A DNA stretch of 64,000 nt from Achatina immaculata. Its lineage: Eukaryota; Mollusca; Gastropoda; Stylommatophora; Achatinidae. Shown here one piece after another: positions 21,451-32,332 of this stretch. The notes beneath the pieces were generated by a model, which was given only the letters and a program-made list of their open reading frames with translations, had not been told where the DNA came from and searched no databases. Within the stretch, counting starts at the first letter, position 1; every line of letters starts with the position of its first letter. Both the position numbers and the translations under genes were made by a program. The stretch is from positions 5,109,186 through 5,173,185 of the forward strand of contig CM019710.1 of assembly GCA_009760885.1 (NCBI GenBank), written 5' to 3'.

Positions 21451-21564
21451 AGTATTCTACCACATTTAGAATATGGCTCAACATCTTGGTGCACAGCATC
21501 AAACACTACGCTGCATAATCTAGACAAGGTTCAAAATCAGTCACTACGGATTATCACAGGTGCC

Positions 21565-22692
21565 ATGAGGTCCACACCAATAGTAGAAATGCAGAAAATA
21601 GTTGGTGTTCAAGCGCTAAAGGAACGTAGAGACACAAAGGTCATGACCATGGGAGAAAAATTCCTTAGCTCTGTAAGCCATCCCCTGAAGGAGAGATTCA
21701 ATAACTTGGCATTAGGACGGCTTAAAAGAAGCAGCTTCATTCATCAGGCCAAGCGTATGCGTAAGCTGATACCTGACCTTCCAACTGTAGTCGCTCCATT
21801 ATCATCTGCACCAGAGCATACACCGTGGAAAGAAGCAGATTATACACAAATAACTATTCAGACTGAAGTGAAAGGTGTGCAGAATGGTGAGATGCAGAGC
21901 AGTCTTGTAAGATCAACAGCCACACTTAGTGTTCTAGATGACAAATATCCATGTGACACCTGGATACATGTGTATACAGATGGATCTGCACATAATGCCA
22001 TAAAGAATGGAGGGGCAGGAGCATATATTGAATATCCAAACAACACCATTGACAAGATTTCCATACCCACTGGTAAATACTGCAACAACTTTGATGCAGA
22101 AGTTAGGGCAATTATTGCTGCAGTTGAAAAACTATCAGACTCCAGAACTGATACATGTCCTGTAGTAATTCTCACAGATGCAAGATCAGTACTGGAGGCT
22201 CTTCAGTGCAACAAACTACCAGACCTTAAGGATGCCTTGTCAAAAATTGGCTTACAACATGGAGTCACTTTGCAATGGATTCCCTCCCACTGTGGGATAC
22301 CAGGCAATGAGAAAGCTGACCATCTGGCCAAAGAGGGCACTGAAATGGAGCAGCCAGACATACCAATCACTTATAATCAGAAGAAAAGCATGATAAAAAC
22401 CTACAGGAAGCCACAAACACCACCACATGATGACTATCACATGCTAAACAGAAAGGAACAAGTCACCATCTTCCGTCTCCGAACAGGACACAGCCGACTC
22501 CGAAGTCATATGTATACAAAGTTTAAGGTTGGTACTACTAATCTGTGTACATGTGCCCAGGTGCCCCAAACTGTGGAACATATCCTCCAGAACTGCATCA
22601 ACTACGAGTCACTGAGAAATAATTACTGGCCCAGTGAAACCACTAAAGAAGATAAGCTCTATGGTTCCATACATGAATTACAAAAACAGTGA
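21565..22692 (+). pseudogene. RNase H domain and C-terminal Cys/His motif of the I-type element
   Basis: A 375-codon open frame. The RNase H carboxylates are all present: YTDGSAHNA, FDAEVRAI, LTDARSVLEAL and GNEKADHLAKEG, with the IPSHCGIPGN block. It is followed by CTCAQVPQTVEHILQNC, a CCHC-like motif common at the end of Jockey/I-group polyproteins. The same frame as the RT identifies it as the C-terminus of one polyprotein. Cannot act alone as it lacks a start in context. Confidence 0.92.
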
Positions 22693-22754
22693 AATTTATC
22701 CAAGAGACAGGACTGCAGATATAGACAGACAGTGCGAACGAAGAAGAAGAAGAA

Positions 22755-22765
22755 GACTAATGTAG
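22755..22765. repeat. Right TSD of I-type retrotransposon
   Basis: GACTAATGTAG, identical to 18279-18289. Confidence 0.95.
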
Positions 22766-22950
22766 AACTCTGGTCTGCTGGTAGATGAGCAACCGCGTAA
22801 CACTACTTAACCACTGGTTACGAATCACGTGATATGGTCCAGGTTTCTGTTCTTAGTCACTGTCTTAAATCTGTTTTTCCTCGTGTCTTAAATTGCTCGT
22901 TCTTTACATTTCTGAGGGTTACCCGACGTTTTGTGCTCTCACATTAGTAC
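22766..22950 (-). other. Displaced 5' flank of GPCR B
   Basis: The reverse complement aligns with 1755-1965 upstream of GPCR A. Before the retrotransposon arrived this joined directly to 18279. Confidence 0.8.
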
Positions 22951-23158
22951 AGATATATTTCTTTTTTATTTCCTAAATCTTTCAGATCACATTCATCATC
23001 ATCATCATGCTGTGCGATCTACTACGGTTTGGCTGCACTGCTCCTCCAACTCTGTTAACTACGTTATGTATCTGATTGACTGTAACTAATGTTTTAGACT
23101 ATGGTACTACAAAATATTACAAATAATATACTCTTCAATGGCTAGTAAAATAGGATAA
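22951..23158. other. Spacer with short (ATC)n
   Basis: (ATC)4-5 at 22992-23008, possibly the tail of a very short minus-strand retro fragment. Otherwise nothing recognised. Confidence 0.35.
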
Positions 23159-23159
23159 A

Positions 23160-23836
23160 ATAGGATAAAATAAAAATAATGAAGGTTCTCATTAATGACG
23201 AAGGACAAATATACGTAAAAGGAACAGATGTTGAAGAAGTAAACCATTTTCCATATCTCGGCAGCTATATAGACCACAATGATGACAAGAGACAAGAAGT
23301 TAGAATTCGAATTGCCAAACCAGCATTGACCTTGAAGAATCTTGAGAACATATGGCATTCAAACAAAAGTTATAAGCCCAAAAAACCAAATTAAGATTAT
23401 TCAATTCAAACGTAATATCCACCCCCATTTATGCATGCGAAAGCTGGAAAACAACTAAAGAAATAGACAAGAAATTAGACTCTTTCGAAAACAAATGCCT
23501 AAGGAAAATACTCGATATAAAGTGGAATGAATTCAAGAACAGCGCAGAGATCAGACAGATGAGCAAACAACAACCTGTCTCATGGTTCATCAGAAAAAAG
23601 AAGATGGACATACGTCGGTCACGTGATGAGAAGAAACAATCAAAGAATCCTCAAACAAGCCATCAAATGGAACACAACAGGCCGAAGAAAAAGAGGTCGA
23701 CCACGTGAAACTCTAAAGAGGACATTGTTAAGAGAAGCCAATTCAATGGGCATAACATCCCTTGATGAGATTGAAAAACTCGCCGAAGACAGGACATCTT
23801 GGCGACTTAACATGCGGGTTCTATGTGACGTTTAGC
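23160..23836 (+). pseudogene. RTE-like C-terminus (family F1, plus-strand copy)
   Basis: 23179-23394 encodes HFPYLGSYIDHNDDKRQEVR and RIRIAKPALTLKNLENIW. After a frameshift the fragment carries a YACESWKTT-type block and ends as GRPRETLKRTLLREA and LAEDRTSWRLNMRVLCDV (23623-23835). Several frame changes. The 3' tail is the heptamer array that follows. Confidence 0.86.
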
Positions 23837-23845
23837 GGCACGGTA

Positions 23846-23912
23846 AGGATGTAAGATGTAAGATGTAATATGTAAGATGTAAGATGTAAAATGTAATATG
23901 TAAGATGTAAGA
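23846..23912. repeat. 7-bp tandem repeat (GTAAGAT)n, retrotransposon 3' tail
   Basis: About nine imperfect GTAAGAT/GTAATAT units directly after the F1 element's 3' end. Confidence 0.85.
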
Positions 23913-23946
23913 ATACAAAATATGATCTGGAATAGTGCGAACTTTT

Positions 23947-24599
23947 GCTATAAAAACCCCCCTGGGAACAACTGTGTTAAGAGCACACTTATCTTAACAT
24001 AGTTTTTGTGAGACAGGGAACATAGATCTGTTTGCTTAAAAACTCTGACCTACTTCTGTAGCCCAGAAACTTGTAGCAATCAACACTAATTGTAATTGTT
24101 ATTTTTGTAAAATGTAATGTCAGGTTGGTGGACGGATGTGGACATGGAGATCTCTGGCGGGGATGAGGGAAGTCTGGTGTGAAACCAATGAATCCAGGAC
24201 GTGACAAGCCTATGGGTCTTTACAACAATGGCTATCAGAATGATGTAAACAAAACAGAGCCAGTAGACTATGGGTGGCGGGGAATGGATATCGTTGAAGC
24301 ACTCATCAGATTCCTCATCTCAAAGTCAGAGTGTCTTTGTGGAACTGTCTCAAAACCATCTGACATGGAGAAGGGGCTTAAGTACAGCCACCAGAGGCTG
24401 GAAAACAAAGTTTTGGCCAGGCCAGCCACACTGTCTTCATGGCAGTCCGAGCAAGACCAAAGTCTGCCCTAGCAAGGAAAGGTGCTGAAGTCGGAGTTAC
24501 CCAGTCAAAAGGCGCATCGCAAAAATCAGGGTAACACGCATTATCGCTAATGAATGTGAACGAAGAAGAAGAAGAAGAAGAAGAAGCAGCTATAAAAAC
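23947..24599 (+). mobile_element. 631-bp non-autonomous derivative of the I-type element with 11-bp TSD
   Basis: The element 23958-24588 begins CCCCCTGGGAACAACTGTG like the full copy, follows it for about 595 bp, then jumps to the common end GTGAACGAAGAAGAAG. Direct repeats GCTATAAAAAC at 23947-23957 and 24589-24599 bound it. Intact ends plus a private TSD mean that it moved, or was deleted internally after moving. All protein-coding domains are gone, as in RIME versus ingi of trypanosomes. It presumably borrows the machinery of an active full-length relative. Confidence 0.9.
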
Positions 24600-25020
24600 A
24601 TAAGTGGTCATTTAATACTATTTTAAGCACTGTCTCCTTTAGACTACTGGCTATACAAAATCCCCAGCGTTTCTTCCGTTGTTGGAATGCTTCCCGCAAC
24701 ACACTTTCTGTGTATTCTCCATTCAAGTTTCTATTAGACCAAGTTTGAGAAACAGGAAAAAGTCTACTAGGGCTAAGTCGGGAGAATAGGGTGGATGAGA
24801 CACAAAGGATGTCTGATTTTGTGCCCGATAGCTTCACTACCGCTAGAAATTTTCAGACGCCGTGCTGCTACAGGAGAACCTAAAACTGCCGCGCCAGGAA
24901 AAATAGATTGTGAAATAGTGCAGTATAAACAACAATAAGAGCTGTGAGACTGTAAACTACCCAGTCATTGTCTAAGGACTGTAGCAGTATGTGTACAAAT
25001 GCCGGAAACTGTAAAATTCT
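24600..25020. other. Spacer, no gene seen
   Basis: No recognised motif; minus-strand ORF 24837-24547 starts in this spacer but is not protein-like to me. Confidence 0.4.
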
Positions 25021-25021
25021 A

Positions 25022-25625
25022 TTAGTCAGTCATTTGACGTCCCTTGCGAAACTTTGACTCCTTAACATCTCTCCTTTAGGGCTCTCGGTTGTAAGCAAGA
25101 TGCCCTGCTGCTGATGCATCAATTCGCAGATTATCAACGATATCTTGCAGCCATTTTCGTCTTTGTCTTCCACTCTTTCTTTTTCCCATTATGTACCCTT
25201 TTAAGGTGGTCTTCTCCAAATTATTATAACGTTTAATGTGTCCAGTATATTTAAGTTTTCTCTGCTTAATCCTTTTTACTCGCCAGCTTGCGTCAGTATT
25301 AAGTTCTAATAGTATGGATACATTATCTTAACTACATTATTGTCTTATTGAAAATTCACCAAATTTGTACTGTATTTTTTCTGCAAGTTCTTGTAGTATA
25401 GATATATTTGTTCCTTTTTGTGTTGTGATATTTGAAGAACTCTTCTGTAGCATTTACATTCAAAGGCATTTATGTGTTTCTCAGCTGTTTTGTTAAGTGT
25501 CCAGGTCTCACAGGTATATGTTGCGATGGGAATGATGTATGCCCTTAAAAATCTTATTTTTGTAGTCCTGTCTGGTCCTCCCCACAGATTTTTTAGTTGT
25601 TTTAAAATGTTATAGAGTTGCAAAG
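25022..25625 (-). pseudogene. RTE-like C-terminus (family F7)
   Basis: 25623-25345 encodes LWGGPDRTTKIRFLRAYIIP, CETWTLNKTAEKHINAFECK and CYRRVLQIS. The remainder down to 25022 carries the same KRKSGRQRRKWLQDIV-type tail as the insert in the GPCR A flank. Stops interrupt it. The 3' side ends near CAGTCATTTG with a very short tail. Confidence 0.85.
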
Positions 25626-26040
25626 CTGTATACTAGTATAAAAAAAAACCAATTTAAGCATAATGCAAATCTCTGTACTAGAGGACCCCATTGCCAAAAT
25701 GTTTCATCACAAGAGGTCATAAAATGTTGTGGTTTTTTAAGAACTAGCTAATTTATCAGCCACTACCAAATACTACACAATTCTGTACAAAACAGACGCA
25801 AAACTCTTCAACTTTGAGAGACTGTTAAAAATCTAAAATAGTACTAGTGTTCGTAAAAGTATATAACTGCAAGAGCGCGTAGAAAACTCTGTAAGATTCA
25901 TAGAGACACTAAATCTCTCTAATAATATTAGTGTCTGCGAGCTCTATAAGAGTACTGTAGACTAGTAGTTGCGTCGGGGAACTAGCGAAAACTAAAAATG
26001 TGTGACAAGCTACGAACAAGAAAACAAAGTTATATTTACT
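25626..26040. other. AT-rich spacer, no gene seen
   Basis: Nothing recognised on either strand. Confidence 0.4.
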
Positions 26041-26059
26041 AAGAGCTTACATATTCCCA

Positions 26060-26492
26060 GTGGTAACATAAGGATGCGAAACATGGACACTTAACAAATC
26101 ACTAGAAAGGAGAATAACAGCATTTGAAATGAAATGTTACAGAAGGGTACCTAGTATATTACGGATATGAAGAAAATCAAATAAAGAGATACTGATAAGG
26201 TTAGATGTCCCAGAAAACATCAGAATTGCAAAGCTGGGATACCTCGGCCACATCGAGAGACACGACAGCTTGGAGAGGTTGGTAGTAGCAGACATAGTGC
26301 CCGGCAGAAGAGAAAACGGACGACCTCTTCGCTGGTGGACTCAGGACATCACGGAAAGTCTGAATGTGTTACTACAAGACGCCGGTCAACTTGGGCAAGA
26401 TCGTATTGTGTTCAGGGAGGCTGTGAGAGGGACAGCGTTCTGGAAATTGCCACGTCACAAGAAGAAGAAGAAGAAGAAGAAGAATATAGAAT
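26060..26492 (+). pseudogene. RTE-like C-terminus with (AAG)n tail (family F4)
   Basis: The plus strand encodes a CETWTLNKSLERRITAFEMK-type block and a stop. Then comes a LGYLGHIERHDSLERLVVAD-type block with GRRENGRPLRWWTQDITESL and FREAVRGTAFWKLPRHK (26270-26506), ending in (AAG)n at 26459-26483. Same family as the minus-strand copy at 15385-16135. Confidence 0.85.
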
Positions 26493-26840
26493 GTAAAACT
26501 ACCTAATATTTCTGATGACCAAAAACGTCCAAAGTCCGAGATGCGTATGAAAGTCTTCTTTTCTTGCACAAAGGGAGGCAAATCTGTTATAAGAAAATAC
26601 TTTAAAATGCACTAGCTATCTGTGGATATACAAATTCTAAAACTCTACGTTAGGTTAATTATATTAAATCATATTTTATCTATAACTACTCTAATCTGTT
26701 ATCATTTCTGTTTAGTTGTTTAAAAGAACACTCTCTGCAGCTTTTCCTTTTCCTTTTCCTCTTAATGTCAGCTCACAGACTCTGAAGGCAAATGAAATGT
26801 TATTTATGTGAATTTCGCGTTTCCTTGTAGAGAATACAAC

Positions 26841-26841
<1 letters not shown>

Positions 26842-26892
<51 letters not shown>
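26842..26892. repeat. (CT)n microsatellite
   Basis: About 50 bp of pure CT. Confidence 0.95.
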
Positions 26893-26895
<3 letters not shown>

Positions 26896-27391
26896 TGTTA
26901 CAATGACCACCAGTATTTTATAAATACCGGGAAAATGTCAAGAATAAATGGTTCTTCGCTGCACAAAAATTTCAATGCAAGTTCTACATTCATCTTTCAT
27001 GAACCACAGATATATATTCATTTTTATTGAACGCAAAATTGGTCTCAAAGAAATCTGGATAATAATCTCCCATTACATTATCTTCTGATCGGCTACTGCT
27101 AAATTATCTTCAGAAAACGGATAAATTTTACATCAATGATTTTTTTTTTCCCATTAGCACTAAAAAGCCCGTAATTTGTTACAAAATTTTACAATAACAG
27201 AAGATCCACACATACGGCGTACTCAAAATCTGCATTTATGAATTTATTTCAAATTGCATGTTTCTTTTCATTACACGAAATGAAATTGCTTTAAAACTAC
27301 TCGCTCTCTCACTCCCACCCCACCCCACATAATGAAAGCTGCCGTCCCATGCGGGTGCAGCCATTTTAAAATCTTTTTTTTTTTCCTAGCC
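26893..27391. other. Spacer, no gene seen
   Basis: AT-rich, unique-looking. Confidence 0.4.
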
Positions 27392-27528
27392 ATATAAAAT
27401 TCGCAATAGAGGGCTCACCTGGGCAAGAGCAGAAAAAAAAGGCGAAGGACAGGCATTTGTGGAAAACCCTTGCGGAAGCCCCTTGTGCCCTGGGCACTTA
27501 AGGTTCAGAGAGAGATATAAAATTCGCA
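27392..27528 (+). mobile_element. 109-bp RTE-like (family F6) insertion with 14-bp TSD
   Basis: 27406-27514 is only the extreme 3' end of the F6 element (compare 42115-42219 and minus-strand 36399-36500) and ends GGTTCAGAGAGAG. Direct repeats ATATAAAATTCGCA at 27392-27405 and 27515-27528 flank it. Severe 5' truncation with a long TSD is the hallmark of target-primed reverse transcription. Confidence 0.92.
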
Positions 27529-27638
27529 CATTTTTTTGTTATTTGTTATTAGTTAGTTCTTTTTCCTTTCTTTCACACAAAAGCGGAAGCAAGTTTGGAA
27601 AAATTCTTACACATATATACACTTTGAATTTGGCGGGT

Positions 27639-27911
27639 TGGTTAGCTGTGTGGTTAGGGCGATCGGTTTACTAACCCGGTTGTACCGGGTTCAAATCTCA
27701 GCAGTGGGGTTTTTTTTTTAAAATCGGGGTCCACCCAGCTTTTAAAAATAGGTACCAGAGAAATCTTCGGGGGAGGTAAAGTGACCAGGCCGTGATACTG
27801 ACCACATGACACTTTCATGTGCCGAAGGTCATGGAGAATAAGGGACTAACACCGTATTCCACAATATGTCTTAATGGGGTGTAAACGGAGATTTTATCTT
27901 TTACCTTTTTG
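27639..27911 (+). mobile_element. tRNA-derived SINE (family S1)
   Basis: A-box region GTTAGCTGTGTGGTTAGGG and B box GGGTTCAAATCTC, then the S1 body (CATGTGCCGAAGGTCATGG) and TTTACC tail. Confidence 0.85.
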
Positions 27912-28253
27912 TTTATATTATACGTGTATATATAAAAGGAACCGTTGAAAAATAGTTCCTCCCCCCCCCTTTCCCACGCTCTTCCTTACTCGCAGGGGTC
28001 AGCTTCCAAGTCCCCAACCCCTACTCTCTCTCGCGGGGGGGGGGGAATGCTTGATATTCTGATCGTTTATAAAGAGTAACCGTTCTTGTTTCCTTGGTAA
28101 CTCAGATATCTGGATGCAAAAAAAAAAAAAAACAGAGAATGCCAACAACTAACTTTAAAATCTTGAAGTTTATATCAGCGAAACAAAACAACAACAAAAA
28201 AAACTCATATAATTCCCGCTGCTATTATTATTTCTATATGTTATGTTAATATG

Positions 28254-28500
28254 TTTCGCTATGGTGCAGTGGTTGGCACACCCGCCTGCTGATTAGAAGA
28301 TAGCGGGTTCGAATCCCACCGGTTAGTCAGCGTTGCGTTTTTTTTTTTTTTCGGTGCACCAGGATTGTCTCACCATCAGGAAAGAGTTACCTGGGGGCTT
28401 AAATGAGACAACAGAGCCACCAAGGACAGGTGCTACCATCCCTACCTGACATCGCTGTAGTGGCCTAGAAATCTGCGAAGGCATTAACACTTTACACGGC
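28254..28500 (+). mobile_element. tRNA-derived SINE (family S2), head preserved
   Basis: A box ATGGTGCAGTGGTTGGCAC and B box GGGTTCGAATCCC with tRNA-like spacing, then a body shared with 12836-13050. Confidence 0.85.
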
Positions 28501-29019
28501 CACAGCCAAGGGAGATAATTTTCTTAAGGTCAAGGGACGTAATTTCTTGAAGGACAATGGACATAATTTCTTTAATGCCAAGGGACATAATTTCTTCAAA
28601 CCCACGGGATATAATTTATATACGGTCTCCAGTTAAATATAATCTTTAATTCCTTTTTTTTCCCCTCAGAATTTCACCTTTTCTAATCATGAATCTATAG
28701 TCAGAAAAAATACATAAATAAATAAGGTTTTGTTAAAAGCTGTCACCTCAAATAAGAAAATTTTTCTATGAATTTCAGTTACAAAAACAAGACATTATAT
28801 ATAATGCTTTACAAAGCTGGTATCATTAAAATACTAGATCATTCTATAAACTGAAAGACAAATAGAACATTCTTAATAGGGTCAAGACGTGATGTTAAAC
28901 CAATAATACTTTTTCTTTTTGCTACTTTGTATCATGTACAGCAACAGAGAAAAGTGAAGAGTGGTGTATCTGATGATCGTGGTGGTTGTTGTGTGGAAAA
29001 TATGTATTTTTTATAGTTG

Positions 29020-29066
29020 TATGGCGGTAGTAGTAGTAGTAGTAGCAGCAGCAGCAGTAGTAATAA

Positions 29067-29105
<39 letters not shown>

Positions 29106-29629
29106 CAGTAGTAGTAATAGTAGTAGTAGCATTCGTAGTATTGGAAGAAGAATAGCAGCAGCAGTAGTAGTAGTAGTAATAGTAATAGTATTAATAATAG
29201 TAGTAGTAGTATTAGTAGTAGTAGTAGTAGTAGTAGTAGCAGCAGCAGTAGTAATAGTAGTAGTAGTACTAGTAGTAGTAGTAGTAATAGTAGTAGTAGC
29301 ATTCGTAGTATTGGAAGAAGAATAGCAGCAGCAGTGGTAGTAGTAGTAATAGTAATAGTATTAATAGTAGTAATAGTAGTATTAGTAGTAGTAGTAGTAG
29401 TATTAGTAGTAGTAGCAGCAGTAATAGTAACAGTAATAGTAGTAATATCATTTGCATTAATGGACGAAAAATAGCAGCAGCAATAGTAGTAGTACTAACA
29501 GTAGTAGTAATAGTAGCAATATTAATAGTAGCAATAGTAGTAATAGCATTTGTATTAGTGGAAGAAGAATAGTGGCAGCAGTGTTAGTAGCAATAGTAGT
29601 AGTAGTAGTAGTAGTAATAGTAGTAGTAA

Positions 29630-29676
<47 letters not shown>

Positions 29677-30017
29677 ATAGCATTAGTAGTAGTGGAAAAA
29701 GAATACCAACAGTAGTAGTAATAATAATTGTAGTAGTAGTCGTGGTAGTAGTAGTAGCAGTAGTATTAATAGTAATAGTAGAAATAGCAGTAATAGCATT
29801 AGTAGTAGTGGAAGAAGAGTGGCAGCAGCAGTAGTAACATAATAGTAGTAGTAGTCGTGGCGGTAGTAGTAGTAGTAGTTGTAGTAGTAGTAGTAGCAGC
29901 AGTAGAAGTAATAGTAATGGTAGTAATAGCATTAGTAGTAGCGGAAGAAGAATAGCAGCAGCAGTGGTAGTATTAATAGTAGTAGTAGTAGTAGTAGCAG
30001 TGGCAGTAGTAATAATG

Positions 30018-30073
<56 letters not shown>

Positions 30074-30145
30074 TGTTGTTGTTGTTGTGGTAGTAGTAGC
30101 AGTAGGAGTAATAGTAACTGTAGTAATAACATTAGTAGTACTTAA

Positions 30146-30228
<83 letters not shown>

Positions 30229-30255
30229 AAGTAATAGTAATGGTGGTAGTTAAAG
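29020..30255. repeat. (TAG)n region with higher-order repeat
   Basis: TAG/TAA/CAG triplets interrupted by a recurring TGGAAGAAGAATAGCAGCAG-like marker near 29142, 29311, 29462, 29559, 29693, 29809 and 29940. Marker spacing is about 100-170 bp. A similar marker occurs near 14315 in duplicate copy 1. All ORFs here are low-complexity artefacts. Confidence 0.9.
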
Positions 30256-30539
30256 CAACGTTTGAGTTAGTGTAAGACAGTACGTGGTATCGGGAAACAT
30301 CTAATAAAGGCACTGGTCTACAAAACTCTCTGCGCATCAAAGTCACGCATATATTAGTACACAAGAGCCATCGCCATCTTGAAATCTCATCATCGTTCAG
30401 CATGCGGAGGTGTACCTTTCTTCTGATTATTACTTCCGGTATGGTTTTATCTATGTAGTTATCTGTTTTATTTGATTATTACATTTATTTATTACATTTT
30501 ATCTGCGTATTATGATTATCGCTGATGGATCGAAAGTAC

Positions 30540-31150
30540 ACGACTGTGGATATTTCTTTATTTTATGAAACATGATATCTGGAGAGTAATAATATATGAA
30601 ACATGATATCTAGAAAACAATAATCTATTATATCACACATGACATCTAGAGAGTAATAATCTATTATATGAAACATGATATGTAGAGATTAATAATCTAT
30701 TATATGAAACATGATATCTAGAAAACAATAATCTATTATATCAAACATGACATCTAGAGAGTAATAATCTATTATATGAAACATGATATGTAGAGAATAA
30801 TAATCTATTATATGAAATATGATGTCTAGAGAATAATAATCTATTATATCAAACATGACATCTAGAGAGAAATAATCTATTATATGAAACATGATATGTA
30901 GAGAATAATAATCTGTTATATGAAACATGATATCTAGAGAGTAATAATATATTATATGAAACATGATATCTAGCGAACAATAAAATATTATATGAAACAT
31001 AGTAACTAGAGATTAATGGTTTATTTTATGAAACATGAGAACTAAAGAGTAATGGTTTATTTTATGAAACATGATAACTAGAAATTAATGGTTTATTTTA
31101 TGAAACATGAAAACTAGAGGGTTCTGGTTTATTTTATGAAACATGATTAC
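30540..31150. repeat. 36-bp minisatellite, about 16 units
   Basis: Unit resembling TATGAAACATGATATCTAGA + GAGTAATAATCTATTA. The last few units are diverged (TAATGGTTTATTT variant). Copy 1 of the segmental duplication shows one related unit near 14885-14930. Confidence 0.9.
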
Positions 31151-31420
31151 GACAGAAAATTGGGCACTTTCAGATCAGATAGCGCTGAGCTGATGGGCGT
31201 AGACGATCAGCTCTCTCCATCTCGCTCGATCTCCCCTGTCTCGAAACAATTCATTTGTTGCTTTCCTAACCAAAACCGTGCAGCCAGGCCATCTAGGTAT
31301 ACCTATCTCCTTCGCCTTCTCTGTCTTTTGCCACTTATCTTTCCAGTCTTGAGCAATGTTTCGAGATCTTCATGTCTGCTGATGTGTCCGAGGAACTTTA
31401 GGTACATGACAAACTAGGGA
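31145..31420 (-). pseudogene. RTE-like 3' fragment (family F9)
   Basis: The minus strand encodes a YLKFLGHISRHEDLETLLKT-type block, a basic RQRRRRR stretch, and a typical IERDG...FLS-type tail. Inserted between the two minisatellites of duplicate copy 2; there is no counterpart in copy 1. Confidence 0.7.
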
Positions 31421-31673
31421 TTATGCAACGCTGATTTCCCTTTTGCTTTCCACCAGGTTGTGTACCGTGCTCTCCACTAGTCTTTGGCTCTGAACTCACA
31501 AAATAGCGGGGAAGGGAAAGAGGGGTGGGGGGGGGGATATAGCACCTCTTACTCGCCCATGATCTTTTCACTGAGTTAAAAGGTATTTTATAAAGTTAAC
31601 AGCCCTGGTCATATCACTGAGCTATGAGGTACTTTATAAAGTTAACATATGGGTGTTTTATGAAAGACAATAA
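31421..31673. other. Spacer with poly-G, no gene seen
   Basis: Contains a G-run at 31527-31536 and two related ~60-bp stretches around ACTGAGTTAAAAGGTATTTT and ACTGAGCTATGAGGTACTTT. Confidence 0.4.
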
Positions 31674-32332
31674 CTAGACGACAATGATATGAGAAGATTG
31701 ATACTGAAACCGACAATGATATGTGAGAAGATTGATACTGAAACTGACAATGATATGTGAGAAGATTGATACTGAAACTGACAATGATATGTGAGAAGAT
31801 TGATACTGAAACTGACAATGATATGTGAGAAGATTGATACTGAAACTGACAATGATATGTGAGAAGATTGATACTGAAACCGACAATGATATGTGAGAAG
31901 ATTGATACCGAAACCGACAATGATATGTGAGAAGATTGATGTTGAAACCGACAATGATATGTGAGAAGATTGATGTTGAAACCGACAATGATATGTGAGA
32001 AGATTGATGTTGAAACCGACAATGATATGCGAGAAGATTGATGTTGAAACCGACAATGATATGCGAGAAGATTGATGTTGAAACCGCCATGATAGGCGAG
32101 AAGATTGATGTTGAAACCGACAATGATATGCGAGAAGATTGATACTGAAACCGACAATGATATGTGAGAAGATTGATGTTGAAACCGACAATGATATGTG
32201 AGAAGATTGATACTGAAACCGACAATGATATGTGAGAAGATTGATGCTGAAACCGACAATGATGTGTGAGAAGATTGATACTGAAACCGACAATGATATG
32301 TGAGAAGATTGATGATGAAACCAACAATGCTT
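31674..32332. repeat. 34-bp minisatellite, about 19 units
   Basis: Unit GATATGTGAGAAGATTGATA + CTGAAACCGACAAT, with ACTGAAA/GTTGAAA variants occurring in blocks. The unit lacks stops on the minus strand in all frames and 34 is not a multiple of 3. The three overlapping ~210-codon ORFs are therefore a mathematical by-product. Copy 1 shows a single related unit near 14925-14965. Confidence 0.95.

Larger units (their letters stand above)
18290..22754 (+). mobile_element. I/Nimb-like non-LTR retrotransposon with RNase H, both ends present
   Basis: 4465-bp element starting CCCCCTGGGAACAACTGTG and ending in ACGAAGAAGAAG, a short (GAA)n tail. It is bounded by identical 11-bp TSDs. Order: ~600-bp 5' region, apurinic-type endonuclease, RT, RNase H, Cys/His motif, tail. 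No zinc-knuckle gag ORF is visible, so ORF1 is either lost or very short. Coding capacity is destroyed by several frameshifts and stops even though the TSDs are perfect. Sequence to the right of the TSD (22766-22950) matches the GPCR A 5' flank. The element therefore landed in, and split, the upstream region of GPCR B. Clade assignment (RNase H-bearing I group) rests on domain order only. Confidence 0.92.

Noticed and set aside
31642..32327. Three overlapping ~210-codon minus-strand ORFs
   Set aside because: Produced by a stop-free 34-bp minisatellite unit that cycles through all frames.
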